From Lentzea kentuckyensis (GTDB lineage: Bacteria; Actinomycetota; Actinomycetes; Mycobacteriales; Pseudonocardiaceae), in NCBI RefSeq assembly GCF_002150765.1, contig NZ_MUYM01000005.1:111030-175029 (forward strand): a stretch of 64,000 bases of DNA. The letters run 5' to 3'. Positions 49,444-58,002 of the stretch are shown in pieces. The position numbers were made by a program, and so were the translations under genes. The notes beneath the pieces were generated by a model. The model made no database searches. It was given only the letters and a program-made list of their open reading frames with translations, and was not told the DNA's origin. The number at the start of each line of letters is the position of its first letter. Position 1 is the stretch's first letter.

Positions 49444-51264
49444 TCAGGCCCGGTCGCGAACCGACCGAATTCGCGCCAGCAGCTCCTCCGCCTTGGCCCG
49501 CCCCGCCTCCACCTCGGCCAGCTGCCGGGTCACGGACTGCAGCTCGCGGCCCCGCTCCCCGGCCTCCATCCGCAGCGCGCGGTCGACCTCGCGCAGTTCG
49601 GCCTCGATGGCCTCGATGCGCTTGGCCAGGGCCTCGTCCAAAGCCAGGGACAGGGCCTGTTCGGCTTCGATGAGCTGTTCGGCGGCCAGTTGGTCCACCG
49701 TGGAGCGGGCGTCGGCGATGGCGTCGGAGAGCCACTGCTTGACGTGCTGCTTTTCGGCGGTGTGGGTTCGGGTGCGGGCCATCCACCAGCCCGCGCCGAG
49801 GCCCAGGGCGATGGTCACGGGCAGGACGATCGGGTTCAGGACGGCTATGCCGAGGCCGGCCAGGGGCATCACGGCCAGTTTGCCGGCGCCCAGGCCGCCG
49901 GAGACGCCCATGAAGACCAGGAGTTTGTCCTCGGCCGTGGGTGGGCGCTTTTCCTTGGGACGCAACACGACCGGGGGTTGCTCACCGCGGGCGAACTGGC
50001 CGCGGATCAGGGTCAGTTCGTCGGGGCTGAACAGGGTGGCCAGGACGGCGTCGGTTACCTGGGCGAGGCGTACGGACAGCGCGGTGGAGATTCGGCCCGA
50101 GACCACTTGCAGTGCGGTGTCGACCTGTTGGGGAAGCGCGGCCAGCCCCGTGCGGTCGGCCTGGTCGATGGCCTGGCGGTACCAGGTCTGGAGGTCGCGC
50201 ATCTGGCGGGAGATCTCGTGCGAGTTCTCGACGCGGGCGCGTTGGACCTCGCCGCGCAGGCGGACCTGCCAGCCTCGGGTGGAGGAGCGGCGTTCGGTCT
50301 GCAGTTCTTCGCGGCGGGCGCGGAGCACCGCGGCCTCGTCCTCGCCCACGGACAGGGCGCGCTTCTCGTGTTCCAGGCGCACGACCAGTTCGTCCAGCAC
50401 GGTCGACAGGGCGCGCAGGGCGTTGGCTTCGGCGAGCATGCCGGCGCGACCGGCGACCAGTTCCTGCAGCGAGGTCTGGAGCAGAGCGATGCCGGAGCGT
50501 TCGCGGAGCATGGCGGCGGCGTCCGGGTTGGGGGCGCTCGCAGCCATGTCGAACATGCGCGACGAGACCGGGTAGAAGGTGGCGTCGGCGAAGCGCGGGG
50601 CGTGTTCGGTCAGCAGGGCGCGGTCGGCGTCGAGGACCTGGCGCCAGCCGCGGTACTGGTCGGTCTTGGTCAGGGCGAAGACCACGGTTTCGACGCGGTC
50701 GCCCACGCGCTTCAGGAAGTCGAGCTCGCCGCGGGTGAACGGGGACGAGGCGTCGACGACGAAGACCAGGGCGGTGGCCGAGGTGACGGCTTCCAGGGCG
50801 AGTTCACCGTGCACCGACTCGAGGCCGCCGACGCCTGGAGTGTCCACAACGGACATTCGTTCCAGCAACGGGATCGGGGCGTCTACCTCGACGTAACGCG
50901 GGGGCAGCTCGCCCGGAGGCAGGTCGTGGGCGGCGGAGACCCAGTTGATCAGGGCGGGCAGCGGGAACGACACCGGCGCGAGCAGGCCTGGGTAGCAGGC
51001 GCGGGCCGCCCAGGCGGGGCCGTGCTGGAAGACCAGGTAGGTCGAGGTGGCCACGTCCGCGTCGACCGGGGACAGGCCCGGCGTGGCGAGCAGGGTGTTG
51101 ACCAGCGAGGACTTGCCGCGGTTCGTCTCGCCGACGATCACCACCGACGACACCTCCGAGGCTGCGCGGCGTGAGACCCAATCAGCCATGGACGGGTCGA
51201 GGTCGCGCACGAGAGAGGTGAGACGCTCGCGCGTCTGACGGACCGTCTGGGAGAGGTTGCTCAT
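49444..51264 (-). CDS. Dynamin-like GTPase A (IniA/IniC-like)
   Basis: A 606-residue bacterial dynamin-like protein. G1 is GETNRGKSS (residues 45-53), G3 is VVDTPGVGG and G4 is ALTKTD. A long helical stalk follows, then a hydrophobic paddle near residues 450-500 (AVMPLAGLGIAVLNPIVLPV) and a C-terminal coiled coil rich in Glu and Ala. Such proteins bind and remodel membranes; mycobacterial IniA is a known example. It is third in an operon in which all junctions overlap by 4 bases, after GTPase B and a GrpE-like gene. Confidence 0.82.
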   Translation of the reverse strand: MSNLSQTVRQTRERLTSLVRDLDPSMADWVSRRAASEVSSVVIVGETNRGKSSLVNTLLATPGLSPVDADVATSTYLVFQHGPAWAARACYPGLLAPVSFPLPALINWVSAAHDLPPGELPPRYVEVDAPIPLLERMSVVDTPGVGGLESVHGELALEAVTSATALVFVVDASSPFTRGELDFLKRVGDRVETVVFALTKTDQYRGWRQVLDADRALLTEHAPRFADATFYPVSSRMFDMAASAPNPDAAAMLRERSGIALLQTSLQELVAGRAGMLAEANALRALSTVLDELVVRLEHEKRALSVGEDEAAVLRARREELQTERRSSTRGWQVRLRGEVQRARVENSHEISRQMRDLQTWYRQAIDQADRTGLAALPQQVDTALQVVSGRISTALSVRLAQVTDAVLATLFSPDELTLIRGQFARGEQPPVVLRPKEKRPPTAEDKLLVFMGVSGGLGAGKLAVMPLAGLGIAVLNPIVLPVTIALGLGAGWWMARTRTHTAEKQHVKQWLSDAIADARSTVDQLAAEQLIEAEQALSLALDEALAKRIEAIEAELREVDRALRMEAGERGRELQSVTRQLAEVEAGRAKAEELLARIRSVRDRA

Positions 51265-51626
51265 CGCGCCGTGTAGACCGTCACGATCGGAGCCCGCAGG
51301 ACCCGGCCGCGGTCGCAGAAGCCCGGCACCTCGGTCTCGGCCACCAGGCCCAGCAGCGACTTGTCGTCCGTCGGCACGGTGCCAGCAGCCTCGTGCTGCG
51401 ACGGGTCGAAGCGCTCACCGTCAGCGCGCAGGGCCACGACTCCTATGGACGACAGACCTTCCTCGATGCGGGCGACCACGCCGGAACTCGCGCGGTCCAG
51501 CGCGTACAGGCACAGCTGGACCAGCGCGCGGCGTTCGGCCAGCGCCTGGTCGAGCAGCTCGTCGGCAATGGTCTCCACACCGTCATCCGACGCCACGTCG
51601 GTCGGATCGGTTCCGTTCCCACTCAT
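51261..51626 (-). CDS. Short GrpE-like protein between two GTPases
   Basis: A 121-residue protein. The C-terminal half matches the GrpE beta-domain that inserts into Hsp70 (RFDPSQHEAAGTVPTDD, then VPGFCDRGRVLRAPIVTVY). The long N-terminal helix is much shorter than in housekeeping GrpE (about 60 residues; ETIADELLDQALAERRALVQ). GrpE is the nucleotide-exchange factor of DnaK. No Hsp70 gene is in the operon, so its partner may be an unlinked Hsp70-like protein or, more speculatively, the flanking GTPases. It overlaps both neighbours by 4 bases. GGGGGG precedes the ATG. Confidence 0.75.
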   Translation of the reverse strand: MSGNGTDPTDVASDDGVETIADELLDQALAERRALVQLCLYALDRASSGVVARIEEGLSSIGVVALRADGERFDPSQHEAAGTVPTDDKSLLGLVAETEVPGFCDRGRVLRAPIVTVYTAR

Positions 51627-53101
51627 CGGTGCCCCCCAGCACGTAGTTGCCGCCAGATGAGGAAATACGCCCGATGGACGACGTGCGCCACTCGAGCCTG
51701 CGCCGGCGTCGCACCGAACGAGGCGAACGAACGCCACCAACCGGCCCGTTCCAGCGCGTAGGCGACCAGTTCGGCAGCGGGGCGGTCGCGAAGACCGAGC
51801 TGCCCGGCCACGTCCGGCGTGCTGCCGACCCGCAGCACCTCCTCGGTCAGGTCCGCGGCCAGCGTGACCGCACCGGACGACACCAGGGTCAACGCCTCCA
51901 GCAGCCGCAGCTGGTGTGCTTCCGGCCGGGCCAGCAGGACCTCGATCGCGTCGTGCACGCGCTGCCGTTCGCCGGGATCGCCAGAGGCCAGCGAGGTGAC
52001 GGACGCCAGCGCGGCCGCCGCCTTGATGCCGTCGGCGCGGGCCCGGAACACCGCGTCCAGCCGGCCACGAACAGCCGCGAACCCGGACGCGTCGAACAGC
52101 ACCCGGCGCAGCGCACCCGTGGTCAACGACGGTTCGGCGTCCAGGGCCGCGAGAGCGCGTCCGATGCCGTAGAGGTCGAGCTTCTCCAGCAACCGCGACC
52201 GCAGGCCCGCCGGAACGTCGCAGTCCCACGACGTGAAGAGGTCGCCGGACATCAGCATCATCGTGCGGGTGTCCGCGTCCAACGCCGCGAGCTGCCGCAA
52301 CGCCTCCGCGTCCGCCGAGGTGAACTCCCCGGTCTCGGCCGACTCGGCGAGCAGGCTGATCACCGGCAGCACGTCCGCCACCCGCGGCTTCAACAGCTGT
52401 GCCTGCTTACCGGCCAGGATCTCCGCGGCCCGCCAGACGTCACCGTCCGCGCCTTCCACGGTTTCCGGCGCCACGGCGTCGACCTTGTTCAACGCGGCGA
52501 TGGCGTTGACCGGCCCTGCTTCCCGGGAAGCGGTGGCGGCGGTGAAGGCAGCCAACGTCGCATGGTCGTCCGCGCGCACGCCCTGCGTCACGACGTAGAG
52601 AACCGCTTCGGCGCCGGCGACAGCGTTGCGCGACACGGGATCCAGCAGTTCCTCGGTGCGCGCGACGGACGCCGCGTCCAGAGAACCCAGCCCTGGTGTG
52701 TCGATGACGGTGAAGTCACGCAGCACGGCGTTGGTCAGGTACGCCTCGATGTGCGAAACGCCTTCCACGCCAAGAGAAGCGGGGATCGAGCCGTTCGCGT
52801 CGAACGGCAGCACCTGGCGCCGTCCGTCCGTGAGAACGACTTCGATGCGGTCGACCGTTCCGTACTGATAGCGCGTGACGAGTCGTGTGCACTCACCGAT
52901 GTCGGTGGGCGCGACCCGGCGTCCGATCAACGCGTTGACCAGCGTCGACTTGCCGGACTTGATCCGCCCGGCCACCGCGACCTGCAACGGCGCGTGCAAA
53001 CGGCGTAGCACTTCCTGGAAACCGAGAGCGGTCTGCTGGGAGACCTGAGGTTGCAAGGCAACACACAAGTTGGCCACCGCCGCGCACAGCGGTCCCGCCA
53101 T
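51623..53101 (-). CDS. Dynamin-like GTPase B
   Basis: A 492-residue GTPase. G1 is AGRIKSGKST, G3 VIDTPGLGS and G4 ALNKVDAV; the rest is helical. It lacks the obvious hydrophobic paddle of GTPase A, so the pair is asymmetric, as in other two-gene bacterial dynamin systems. I prefer the ATG at 53101, preceded by AAGGA; in-frame starts at 53125 (GTG) and 53179 are possible. It opens the operon and is divergent from a small membrane protein gene (53180), so the promoter region is only about 80 bases. Confidence 0.8.
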   Translation of the reverse strand: MAGPLCAAVANLCVALQPQVSQQTALGFQEVLRRLHAPLQVAVAGRIKSGKSTLVNALIGRRVAPTDIGECTRLVTRYQYGTVDRIEVVLTDGRRQVLPFDANGSIPASLGVEGVSHIEAYLTNAVLRDFTVIDTPGLGSLDAASVARTEELLDPVSRNAVAGAEAVLYVVTQGVRADDHATLAAFTAATASREAGPVNAIAALNKVDAVAPETVEGADGDVWRAAEILAGKQAQLLKPRVADVLPVISLLAESAETGEFTSADAEALRQLAALDADTRTMMLMSGDLFTSWDCDVPAGLRSRLLEKLDLYGIGRALAALDAEPSLTTGALRRVLFDASGFAAVRGRLDAVFRARADGIKAAAALASVTSLASGDPGERQRVHDAIEVLLARPEAHQLRLLEALTLVSSGAVTLAADLTEEVLRVGSTPDVAGQLGLRDRPAAELVAYALERAGWWRSFASFGATPAQARVAHVVHRAYFLIWRQLRAGGHR

Positions 53102-53179
53102 TTGTTGTCCTTGCAACGCCGTCACGGGCACTGATCGTGCCACGGTTTGTACGCGTGTGTGCGCGGGTAGCCACAGCAC

Positions 53180-53617
53180 ATGGGTGACAGCTACGTGACG
53201 TTCCTAGTGCTGGGGATCGTCCTGGTCGTGGTCGACGGCCAGCTGATCTACCACAGCGGCAAGGGATATTTGAAGCGCGCCGCGTACGACGACGAACAGG
53301 CCGGCGCCATGATGAAGCTGACGGCCGTCCTGTTCCACCTCGTCGTGCTCGGTCTGCTGGCGCTGGTGTCGACCATCAACGTCGAGACCGGCGACCCGGT
53401 GAAGAACGTGGTCGTGAAGCTGGGTGTGGTGCTGTTGCTGCTGGCACTGGCTCACGGCGTCACGATGGCGATCCTGGCCAGGATTCGGGATCGCCAGCTC
53501 CAGCAGCAGCTAGCGGACCAGATGGCCGAGGAACACCGCATCTACGAGGAACGCCACGCGCACGTCGGCGAACCGCGACCCGCGCCCAAGATCGAGTCGC
53601 CCTACTCACCCACGTAG
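53180..53617 (+). CDS. Small membrane protein divergent from the GTPase operon
   Basis: A 145-residue protein with three predicted membrane helices (YVTFLVLGIVLVVVDGQLI, LTAVLFHLVVLGLLALVS and VVVKLGVVLLLLALAHGV). A charged cytosolic tail is rich in Gln and Glu (RDRQLQQQLADQMAEEHR). I recognise no family. It starts at the ATG at 53180, which sits next to the GTPase B promoter, so a shared function is possible. Its end overlaps the convergent GntR gene by 16 bases. Confidence 0.62.
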   Translation: MGDSYVTFLVLGIVLVVVDGQLIYHSGKGYLKRAAYDDEQAGAMMKLTAVLFHLVVLGLLALVSTINVETGDPVKNVVVKLGVVLLLLALAHGVTMAILARIRDRQLQQQLADQMAEEHRIYEERHAHVGEPRPAPKIESPYSPT

Positions 53618-53970
53618 TGGGCTCGCACGGCGTTCAGTGCCTCCCCCTCACTGGCGCCGAGCGACCGAGCTACGGCGACGTACTCCGCCGCGGCGGCGGA
53701 GAGCGGGTCCGGTGCATGCGAAGGCAGGGCAGCCACCACGGTGCCCTGCCTTCGTCCTGTCGTGAGCACCCCTTCGGTCTCCAGCTCGCGGTACGCCCGC
53801 GCGACGGTGCCCGCGGCGAGCCCGAGGTCGGCGGCGAGCTGGCGGATCGTCGGCAACCGCGACCCGACCGGCAACACCCCACCGCTGATCAACCGCACCA
53901 ACTGGTCACGCACCTGACGCCACGGCGCGACGCCGTTGTCGACGTCGACGACGATTCGTGGAGCACTCAT
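53602..53970 (-). CDS. YtrA-type GntR transcriptional regulator
   Basis: A 122-residue regulator. The winged helix (residues ~10-78; PWRQVRDQLVRLISGGVLPV, then TIRQLAADLGLAAGTVARAY) and a short C-terminal helix match the YtrA subfamily in length. These usually repress the membrane or ABC genes with which they are cotranscribed. It is coupled by a 4-base overlap to the membrane protein gene upstream. A 9-bp-arm dyad in that gene's promoter (54663-54684) fits YtrA sites, so autoregulation is likely. Confidence 0.85.
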   Translation of the reverse strand: MSAPRIVVDVDNGVAPWRQVRDQLVRLISGGVLPVGSRLPTIRQLAADLGLAAGTVARAYRELETEGVLTTGRRQGTVVAALPSHAPDPLSAAAAEYVAVARSLGASEGEALNAVRAHYVGE

Positions 53971-54647
53971 CGGTTGATCTTCATGTGTTTCGGCGTGGTG
54001 TTGGACATCGAGATCCAGGCGAGCAGGCCGAGCACGCCCACCCAGGGATGGACCAGGCCGCCCACGACCGCCACGCCGAGCCCCGCCGCAACGTGCACGC
54101 TGCGGGTGCGCAGCGCCAGATCAACGGCCTGGTCACCGCCGGCCGGCCGCGCGACGGCCGCCCAGATGATCAGCCCGACCGCGAGCACCGACCCCGCGAG
54201 CCAGACGAGCGCCGTCCACCGCGGGTGGATCACGAGGTAGATCGCGGCACCCAGCACGAACACGGCGTACGAGCCCACCACCCACTTCGACGCGAAGTCG
54301 AACAGCCCACGCGGGATGAGCAGCGCCTCACGACGAGCATCGCGCTGCGGGCGCAGCGCCAGCAGCTCCGCGAGCAGCGTGCCGGCGAGCACGACGACCA
54401 CGAGCTGGTCCACGTCGTCGCCCCACTTCGGCACGAACCAGAGCACCGCGTAGAGCCACGGGTAGAGAAAACGGCGGCGCCTGAGATAGAGCAGCCCTTC
54501 ACGCGCCTGCGCGGCGGTCGGCTCGGTCACACCCCACTTCTTCAACAGGCGTGCGCCGTTCGCCTCGTTCGGCCACAGGATGCCCAGTATCAACAGGCCG
54601 GTGGCCACGAACGCGGCCATGGCGATCCACGGATTGATCTCGAACAC
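53967..54647 (-). CDS. Polytopic membrane protein cotranscribed with the GntR regulator
   Basis: A 226-residue protein with about five or six membrane helices (IAMAAFVATGLLILGILW, LVVVVLAGTLLAELLAL, YAVFVLGAAIYLVIH, ALVWLAGSVLAVGLIIWAA and GLGVAVVGGLVHPWVGVLG). A soluble loop lies after the first helix (EANGARLLKKWGVTEP, then AREGLLYLRRRRFLYPWL). I know no function. The GTG at 54647 has GGGGGGACC directly upstream. Its position with a YtrA regulator suggests response to membrane or envelope stress, as inference. Confidence 0.68.
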   Translation of the reverse strand: MFEINPWIAMAAFVATGLLILGILWPNEANGARLLKKWGVTEPTAAQAREGLLYLRRRRFLYPWLYAVLWFVPKWGDDVDQLVVVVLAGTLLAELLALRPQRDARREALLIPRGLFDFASKWVVGSYAVFVLGAAIYLVIHPRWTALVWLAGSVLAVGLIIWAAVARPAGGDQAVDLALRTRSVHVAAGLGVAVVGGLVHPWVGVLGLLAWISMSNTTPKHMKINR

Positions 54648-54662
54648 GGGTCCCCCCGATCT

Positions 54663-54684
54663 TTGTATCGACCCCTCGATACAA
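54663..54684 (-). promoter_or_regulatory. YtrA-type operator dyad
   Basis: TTGTATCGA (54663-54671) and TCGATACAA (54676-54684) are perfect inverted 9-mers with a CCCC spacer. They are located 15 bases upstream of the GTG of the membrane protein gene. The adjacent GntR protein is the likely ligand. Confidence 0.75.
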
Positions 54685-54762
54685 TAACTCACACTGAAGT
54701 CGTACGCAGCGTCATTCCGTGGCGCGACGCGCGGAAGTTCGACCCGCACCTAACCTTGAACG

Positions 54763-55938
54763 GTGCGGAGGTTCAGCCTGTGGATGAAGGCTCACCCGGC
54801 GTTCGGGGACTCCCTGATCGCCGGGCTTTTGCTGATCTTCGACCTGGGTGTCGGCATCAGCGGGATCGACCGCGGGGTGTCGTTCTCGGCGTTCCTCGCC
54901 GTCACGTTGCTGATGCTCGGACCACTGCCGTTCCGGCGTTACCACCCGCTCGGCACCAGCTACCTGATCCTCGCCGGCGCGTTCCTGCAGCTGTTCACCC
55001 ACGGTGGTGAGGCCGGCATCCCGGCCAGGATGTCCGACTTCGCGCTGGCCATCGCGCTGTACACGCTGGTCGCGTACATCGGCCGCAAGTCGGGGTTGAT
55101 CTACTCGGCCTGGTTGCTCGCGGGCACGTTGCTGTGGGCGACCTTCCAGGTCGGCGAGCTCCAGGCCGTCTTCCTGGTGTTCATGGTCTTCGTGATCTTC
55201 GGCTTCAGCTGGGCGATGGGCGAGTTCGTCGGCGCCCGCCGCGCCTACCAGGGCGAGCTGGAACAACGGCTCAAGCTGCTGGAGACCGAACGCGACCAGC
55301 AGGCCCAGATCGCGGTGGGCGAGGAACGCTCGCGCATCGCCCGCGAACTGCACGACGTGGTCGCGCACGCGGTGAGCGTGATGATCGTCCACGCGGACGG
55401 CGCCGCCTACACGATCAGGTCACAGCCAGAGGTCGCCGAGAACGCGGTCCGCACGATCGCCGACACCGGCCGGCTCGCGCTGACCGAGATGCGGCGGCTG
55501 CTGGGCGTGCTGCGCAGCGAGGACGCCGAGACGCAGTGGGCCCCGCAGCCCGACGCGCGCGGCGTGGTCGAACTCGCCGAGAACACCCGCGCGGCCGGCG
55601 TGCCGGTGCGCCTGGAGATCAACGGAGACGTGGACGACCTGCCCGTCGGCGTGGGCCTGAGCGTCTACCGGATCGTGCAGGAAGCGCTGACGAACACCAT
55701 CAAGCACGCCGGAGCAGGCACGACCGCGACCGTTCGACTGGCACGTTCGCCGGAAGAACTGCGGCTCGAAGTCGTCGACAACGGCTTCGGCACGCCACAC
55801 GACGTCGTCAAGGTCTCCGGCGGCAACGGACTGATCGGTATGAGGGAAAGGGCTGCGGTGCTGGGCGGCGAGTTCGAGGCAGGCCCCAACCCCGGTGGGG
55901 GTTGGCGCGTGCGCGCGATCTTCCCGCTGGCCGCATAG
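54763..55938 (+). CDS. Sensor histidine kinase (NarL-type system)
   Basis: A 391-residue membrane kinase. Residues ~15-170 contain five or six helices. A coiled coil (ELEQRLKLLETERDQQAQ) leads to the HisKA_3 dimerisation motif with the phospho-acceptor His in RIARELHDVVAHAVSVM. The ATPase domain has VQEALTNTIKHAGAG, the G1 box VVDNGFG and a late GLIGMRERA. The signal is unknown. It is paired with the response regulator nine bases downstream. The GTG at 54763 has no ribosome site; an ATG at 54784 is an alternative. Confidence 0.85.
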   Translation: MRRFSLWMKAHPAFGDSLIAGLLLIFDLGVGISGIDRGVSFSAFLAVTLLMLGPLPFRRYHPLGTSYLILAGAFLQLFTHGGEAGIPARMSDFALAIALYTLVAYIGRKSGLIYSAWLLAGTLLWATFQVGELQAVFLVFMVFVIFGFSWAMGEFVGARRAYQGELEQRLKLLETERDQQAQIAVGEERSRIARELHDVVAHAVSVMIVHADGAAYTIRSQPEVAENAVRTIADTGRLALTEMRRLLGVLRSEDAETQWAPQPDARGVVELAENTRAAGVPVRLEINGDVDDLPVGVGLSVYRIVQEALTNTIKHAGAGTTATVRLARSPEELRLEVVDNGFGTPHDVVKVSGGNGLIGMRERAAVLGGEFEAGPNPGGGWRVRAIFPLAA

Positions 55939-55947
55939 GGTGATCGA

Positions 55948-56604
55948 GTGATTCGGGTGCTGCTGGTCGACGACCAGGAACTCATGCGCATGGGCTTCCG
56001 CATGGTGCTGGGGGCGCAGGAGGACATCGACGTCGTCGGAGAGGCCGCCGACGGCCTGGACGCCGTGCAGATGGCGGACAAACTGCGCCCTGACGTCGTG
56101 CTGATGGACGTCCGCATGCCGGTGCTGGACGGCGTCGAGGCGACCAAGCGCATCGCTGCGGCCGACACCGCAAAGGTGCTGGTCATGACGACGTTCGACA
56201 TGGACGAGTACGCGCTGTCCGCCCTGCGCAACGGCGCCAGCGGGTTCCTGCTGAAGGACACCCCGCCGTCCGACCTGGTGTCGGCGTTGCGCGCGGTGGC
56301 CTCCGGCGACGCGGTGGTGTCGCCGTCGGTGACGAAGCGGCTGCTGGGGCGGTTCCTCGGCGACGGCGGCGGTGAGCTTCGGGACGCCTCGATGCTCGAC
56401 GTGCTGACCGAACGCGAGCGCGAGGTGCTCGTGCTCATCGCGAAGGGCCTGTCGAACACCGAGATCGCCCGAAAGCTCTTCCTGTCAGAGGCGACGGTGA
56501 AAACGCACGTCGGACGGATCCTGGCCAAGCTGGAGCTGCGAGACCGGGTGCAGGCCGTGGTGCTGGCCTACGAGACCGGTCTCGTCCGCCCCGGCGACGC
56601 CTAG
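55948..56604 (+). CDS. NarL/LuxR-type response regulator
   Basis: A 218-residue regulator. The receiver domain has the acidic pair in LLVDDQELMRMG, the phospho-acceptor Asp in VVLMDVRMP and the Lys in FLLKDTPP. A C-terminal LuxR helix-turn-helix follows (LTEREREVLVLIAKGLSNTEI, written in part, then LFLSEATVKTHVGRIL). It is the partner of the upstream kinase. Targets are unknown. Its stop codon lies inside a bidirectional hairpin shared with the convergent gene. Confidence 0.9.
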   Translation: MIRVLLVDDQELMRMGFRMVLGAQEDIDVVGEAADGLDAVQMADKLRPDVVLMDVRMPVLDGVEATKRIAAADTAKVLVMTTFDMDEYALSALRNGASGFLLKDTPPSDLVSALRAVASGDAVVSPSVTKRLLGRFLGDGGGELRDASMLDVLTEREREVLVLIAKGLSNTEIARKLFLSEATVKTHVGRILAKLELRDRVQAVVLAYETGLVRPGDA

Positions 56605-56628
56605 CTTGAGTTTCAAAACTCAAGCTAG
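56601..56628. terminator. Bidirectional hairpin containing both convergent stop codons
   Basis: CTAGCTTGAGTTT (56601-56613) and AAACTCAAGCTAG (56616-56628) are perfect inverted 13-mers with a 2-nt spacer. The TAG of the response regulator (56602-56604) and the TAG of the convergent SDR gene (56627-56625) occupy the mirror positions of the two arms. The T/A-rich centre suits termination in both directions. Confidence 0.8.
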
Positions 56629-57539
56629 CGGTACTTCAAAACGTCCACAGTGGACCGTTCCAGCCCCGGCTCCACCACCTCGTCGTGCCAGCGTCCCCAG
56701 TCGGGCTGCGAGCCGTCGAGGTCCGTGAACCCGTACTCGCGCATGAGCCGCCACGACGACAGGCACTGCCCTGCGAACCTCTCGCGGTCCTTGTCCGCGG
56801 CGAGGTGTGCGAGGCCGCGGCCGAGGTAGTGCGGTGTCTCGGACAACGCGTAGTCCGGCACCTTCTCGATCGCGTCGCGCCAGTTCGCCTCCGTCACTCC
56901 GAAGTTCTCGAGCATCTGCTCGGACCTGAGGAAACCCGGAGTCGCGGAGAACGCGGTGACGCCGGGGACGTCCTTGAGGTCCCTCGCCAGAACGTCGCCG
57001 AACCGACGCACCGAGGACTTCACGGCGTCATAGGTCAGGTTCACGTAGTAGGGCTTGCCGTCCTCGCCATCGGTCACCTCGACCACTAGCCCGTCGTCGG
57101 AGCGCACGAGGATCGGCATCAGCTTGTGCAGCGCCACCAGGTGCGTCTCGATGCCGTTGCGCCACATGCGCAGCTGCCGGTCGAGGTCGTGGTCCCAGAA
57201 CTTGCCCCACTCGACGAGGTTCTCGCCGCCCCAGGCGTTGTTCACGAAGATGTCGAGCCGGTCGATCCTCGCGGCGAGAGCGTCCACATCGGACGGATCG
57301 GTGAGGTCGCACCGGACGGCGATTCCGTTGCCACCGGCTTTGGTGACCAGCTCCGCGGTCTCCTCGATCGTCTCCGACCGGCCGACCTCCGACTGCTGCT
57401 CGCGAGTCGTGCGGCCGGCGACGAAGACCGTCGCGCCGGCCGCGCCCAGCTCGACCGCGATGGCGCGCCCCGCACCCCGCGTCGCACCGGTGACGACCGC
57501 GACCTTCCCGCTGAGATCGGGCTCATTTCTTGGCGACAC
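56625..57539 (-). CDS. Short-chain dehydrogenase/reductase
   Basis: A 304-residue SDR. The cofactor motif is TGATRGAGRA, followed by NNAWGGENL, and the catalytic tyrosine and lysine are in LTYDAVKSS. The insertion after NNAWGG and the length (250 is usual) resemble the DHRS1-like group. Substrate unknown. It is third in a TetR-PPOX-SDR operon and overlaps the PPOX gene by 17 bases. The start is the GTG at 57539. TCCACAGTGGA occurs at 56644-56654. Confidence 0.86.
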   Translation of the reverse strand: MSPRNEPDLSGKVAVVTGATRGAGRAIAVELGAAGATVFVAGRTTREQQSEVGRSETIEETAELVTKAGGNGIAVRCDLTDPSDVDALAARIDRLDIFVNNAWGGENLVEWGKFWDHDLDRQLRMWRNGIETHLVALHKLMPILVRSDDGLVVEVTDGEDGKPYYVNLTYDAVKSSVRRFGDVLARDLKDVPGVTAFSATPGFLRSEQMLENFGVTEANWRDAIEKVPDYALSETPHYLGRGLAHLAADKDRERFAGQCLSSWRLMREYGFTDLDGSQPDWGRWHDEVVEPGLERSTVDVLKYR

Positions 57540-58002
57540 GCCGAGTCCCCCTTCCCTCGTGCCAGGAGAGGACGATCATCTCGTCGCCCTCGACGGTGAG
57601 TGACACGACCTCGGTGACGTCGAACCGGAACAGGTCGATCTCCTCCGGCTTCGGCTGCCAGCCGGTGCGGTCGAACAGGTCCTTGAGATAGACGTCCTTG
57701 TCGGTCCAGAACTCGGCGGTGCCGCTGATCTTCGCGTCGCCCGCCTCCGTCATCGAGGCCGTGGTCGTGTTGCAGTGCAACGAAAATCGTGGGTCGCGGC
57801 GCAGATCACGCGACTTCAGCGAGTCAGGCATCATGCCCGCCCACAGCTCGCCGTGGGTGAAGTCCGGTTCGACGCCGCTGATCCGCGGCGCGCCGTCCTT
57901 GCGCAGCGTCGCGATCAACGCGTGCCGGTCCGCGGCGAACCTGCTCTGCACGAACGCGGCCAGGTCGGGCTGTTCGGCCGTGAACTCCGCCCAGGTAGCC
58001 AT
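57523..58002 (-). CDS. Pyridoxamine 5'-phosphate oxidase-fold protein
   Basis: A 159-residue split-barrel flavin- or F420-binding protein. It shows HALIATLRKDGAPRISGVEP at the start and SLHCNTTTASMTEAGDAKIS in the middle, typical of the PPOX superfamily of oxidoreductases. It could bind FMN, heme or F420; the sequence does not decide. Its ATG overlaps the stop of the TetR gene (TGATG), so the two are coupled. Confidence 0.78.
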   Translation of the reverse strand: MATWAEFTAEQPDLAAFVQSRFAADRHALIATLRKDGAPRISGVEPDFTHGELWAGMMPDSLKSRDLRRDPRFSLHCNTTTASMTEAGDAKISGTAEFWTDKDVYLKDLFDRTGWQPKPEEIDLFRFDVTEVVSLTVEGDEMIVLSWHEGRGTRRVAKK

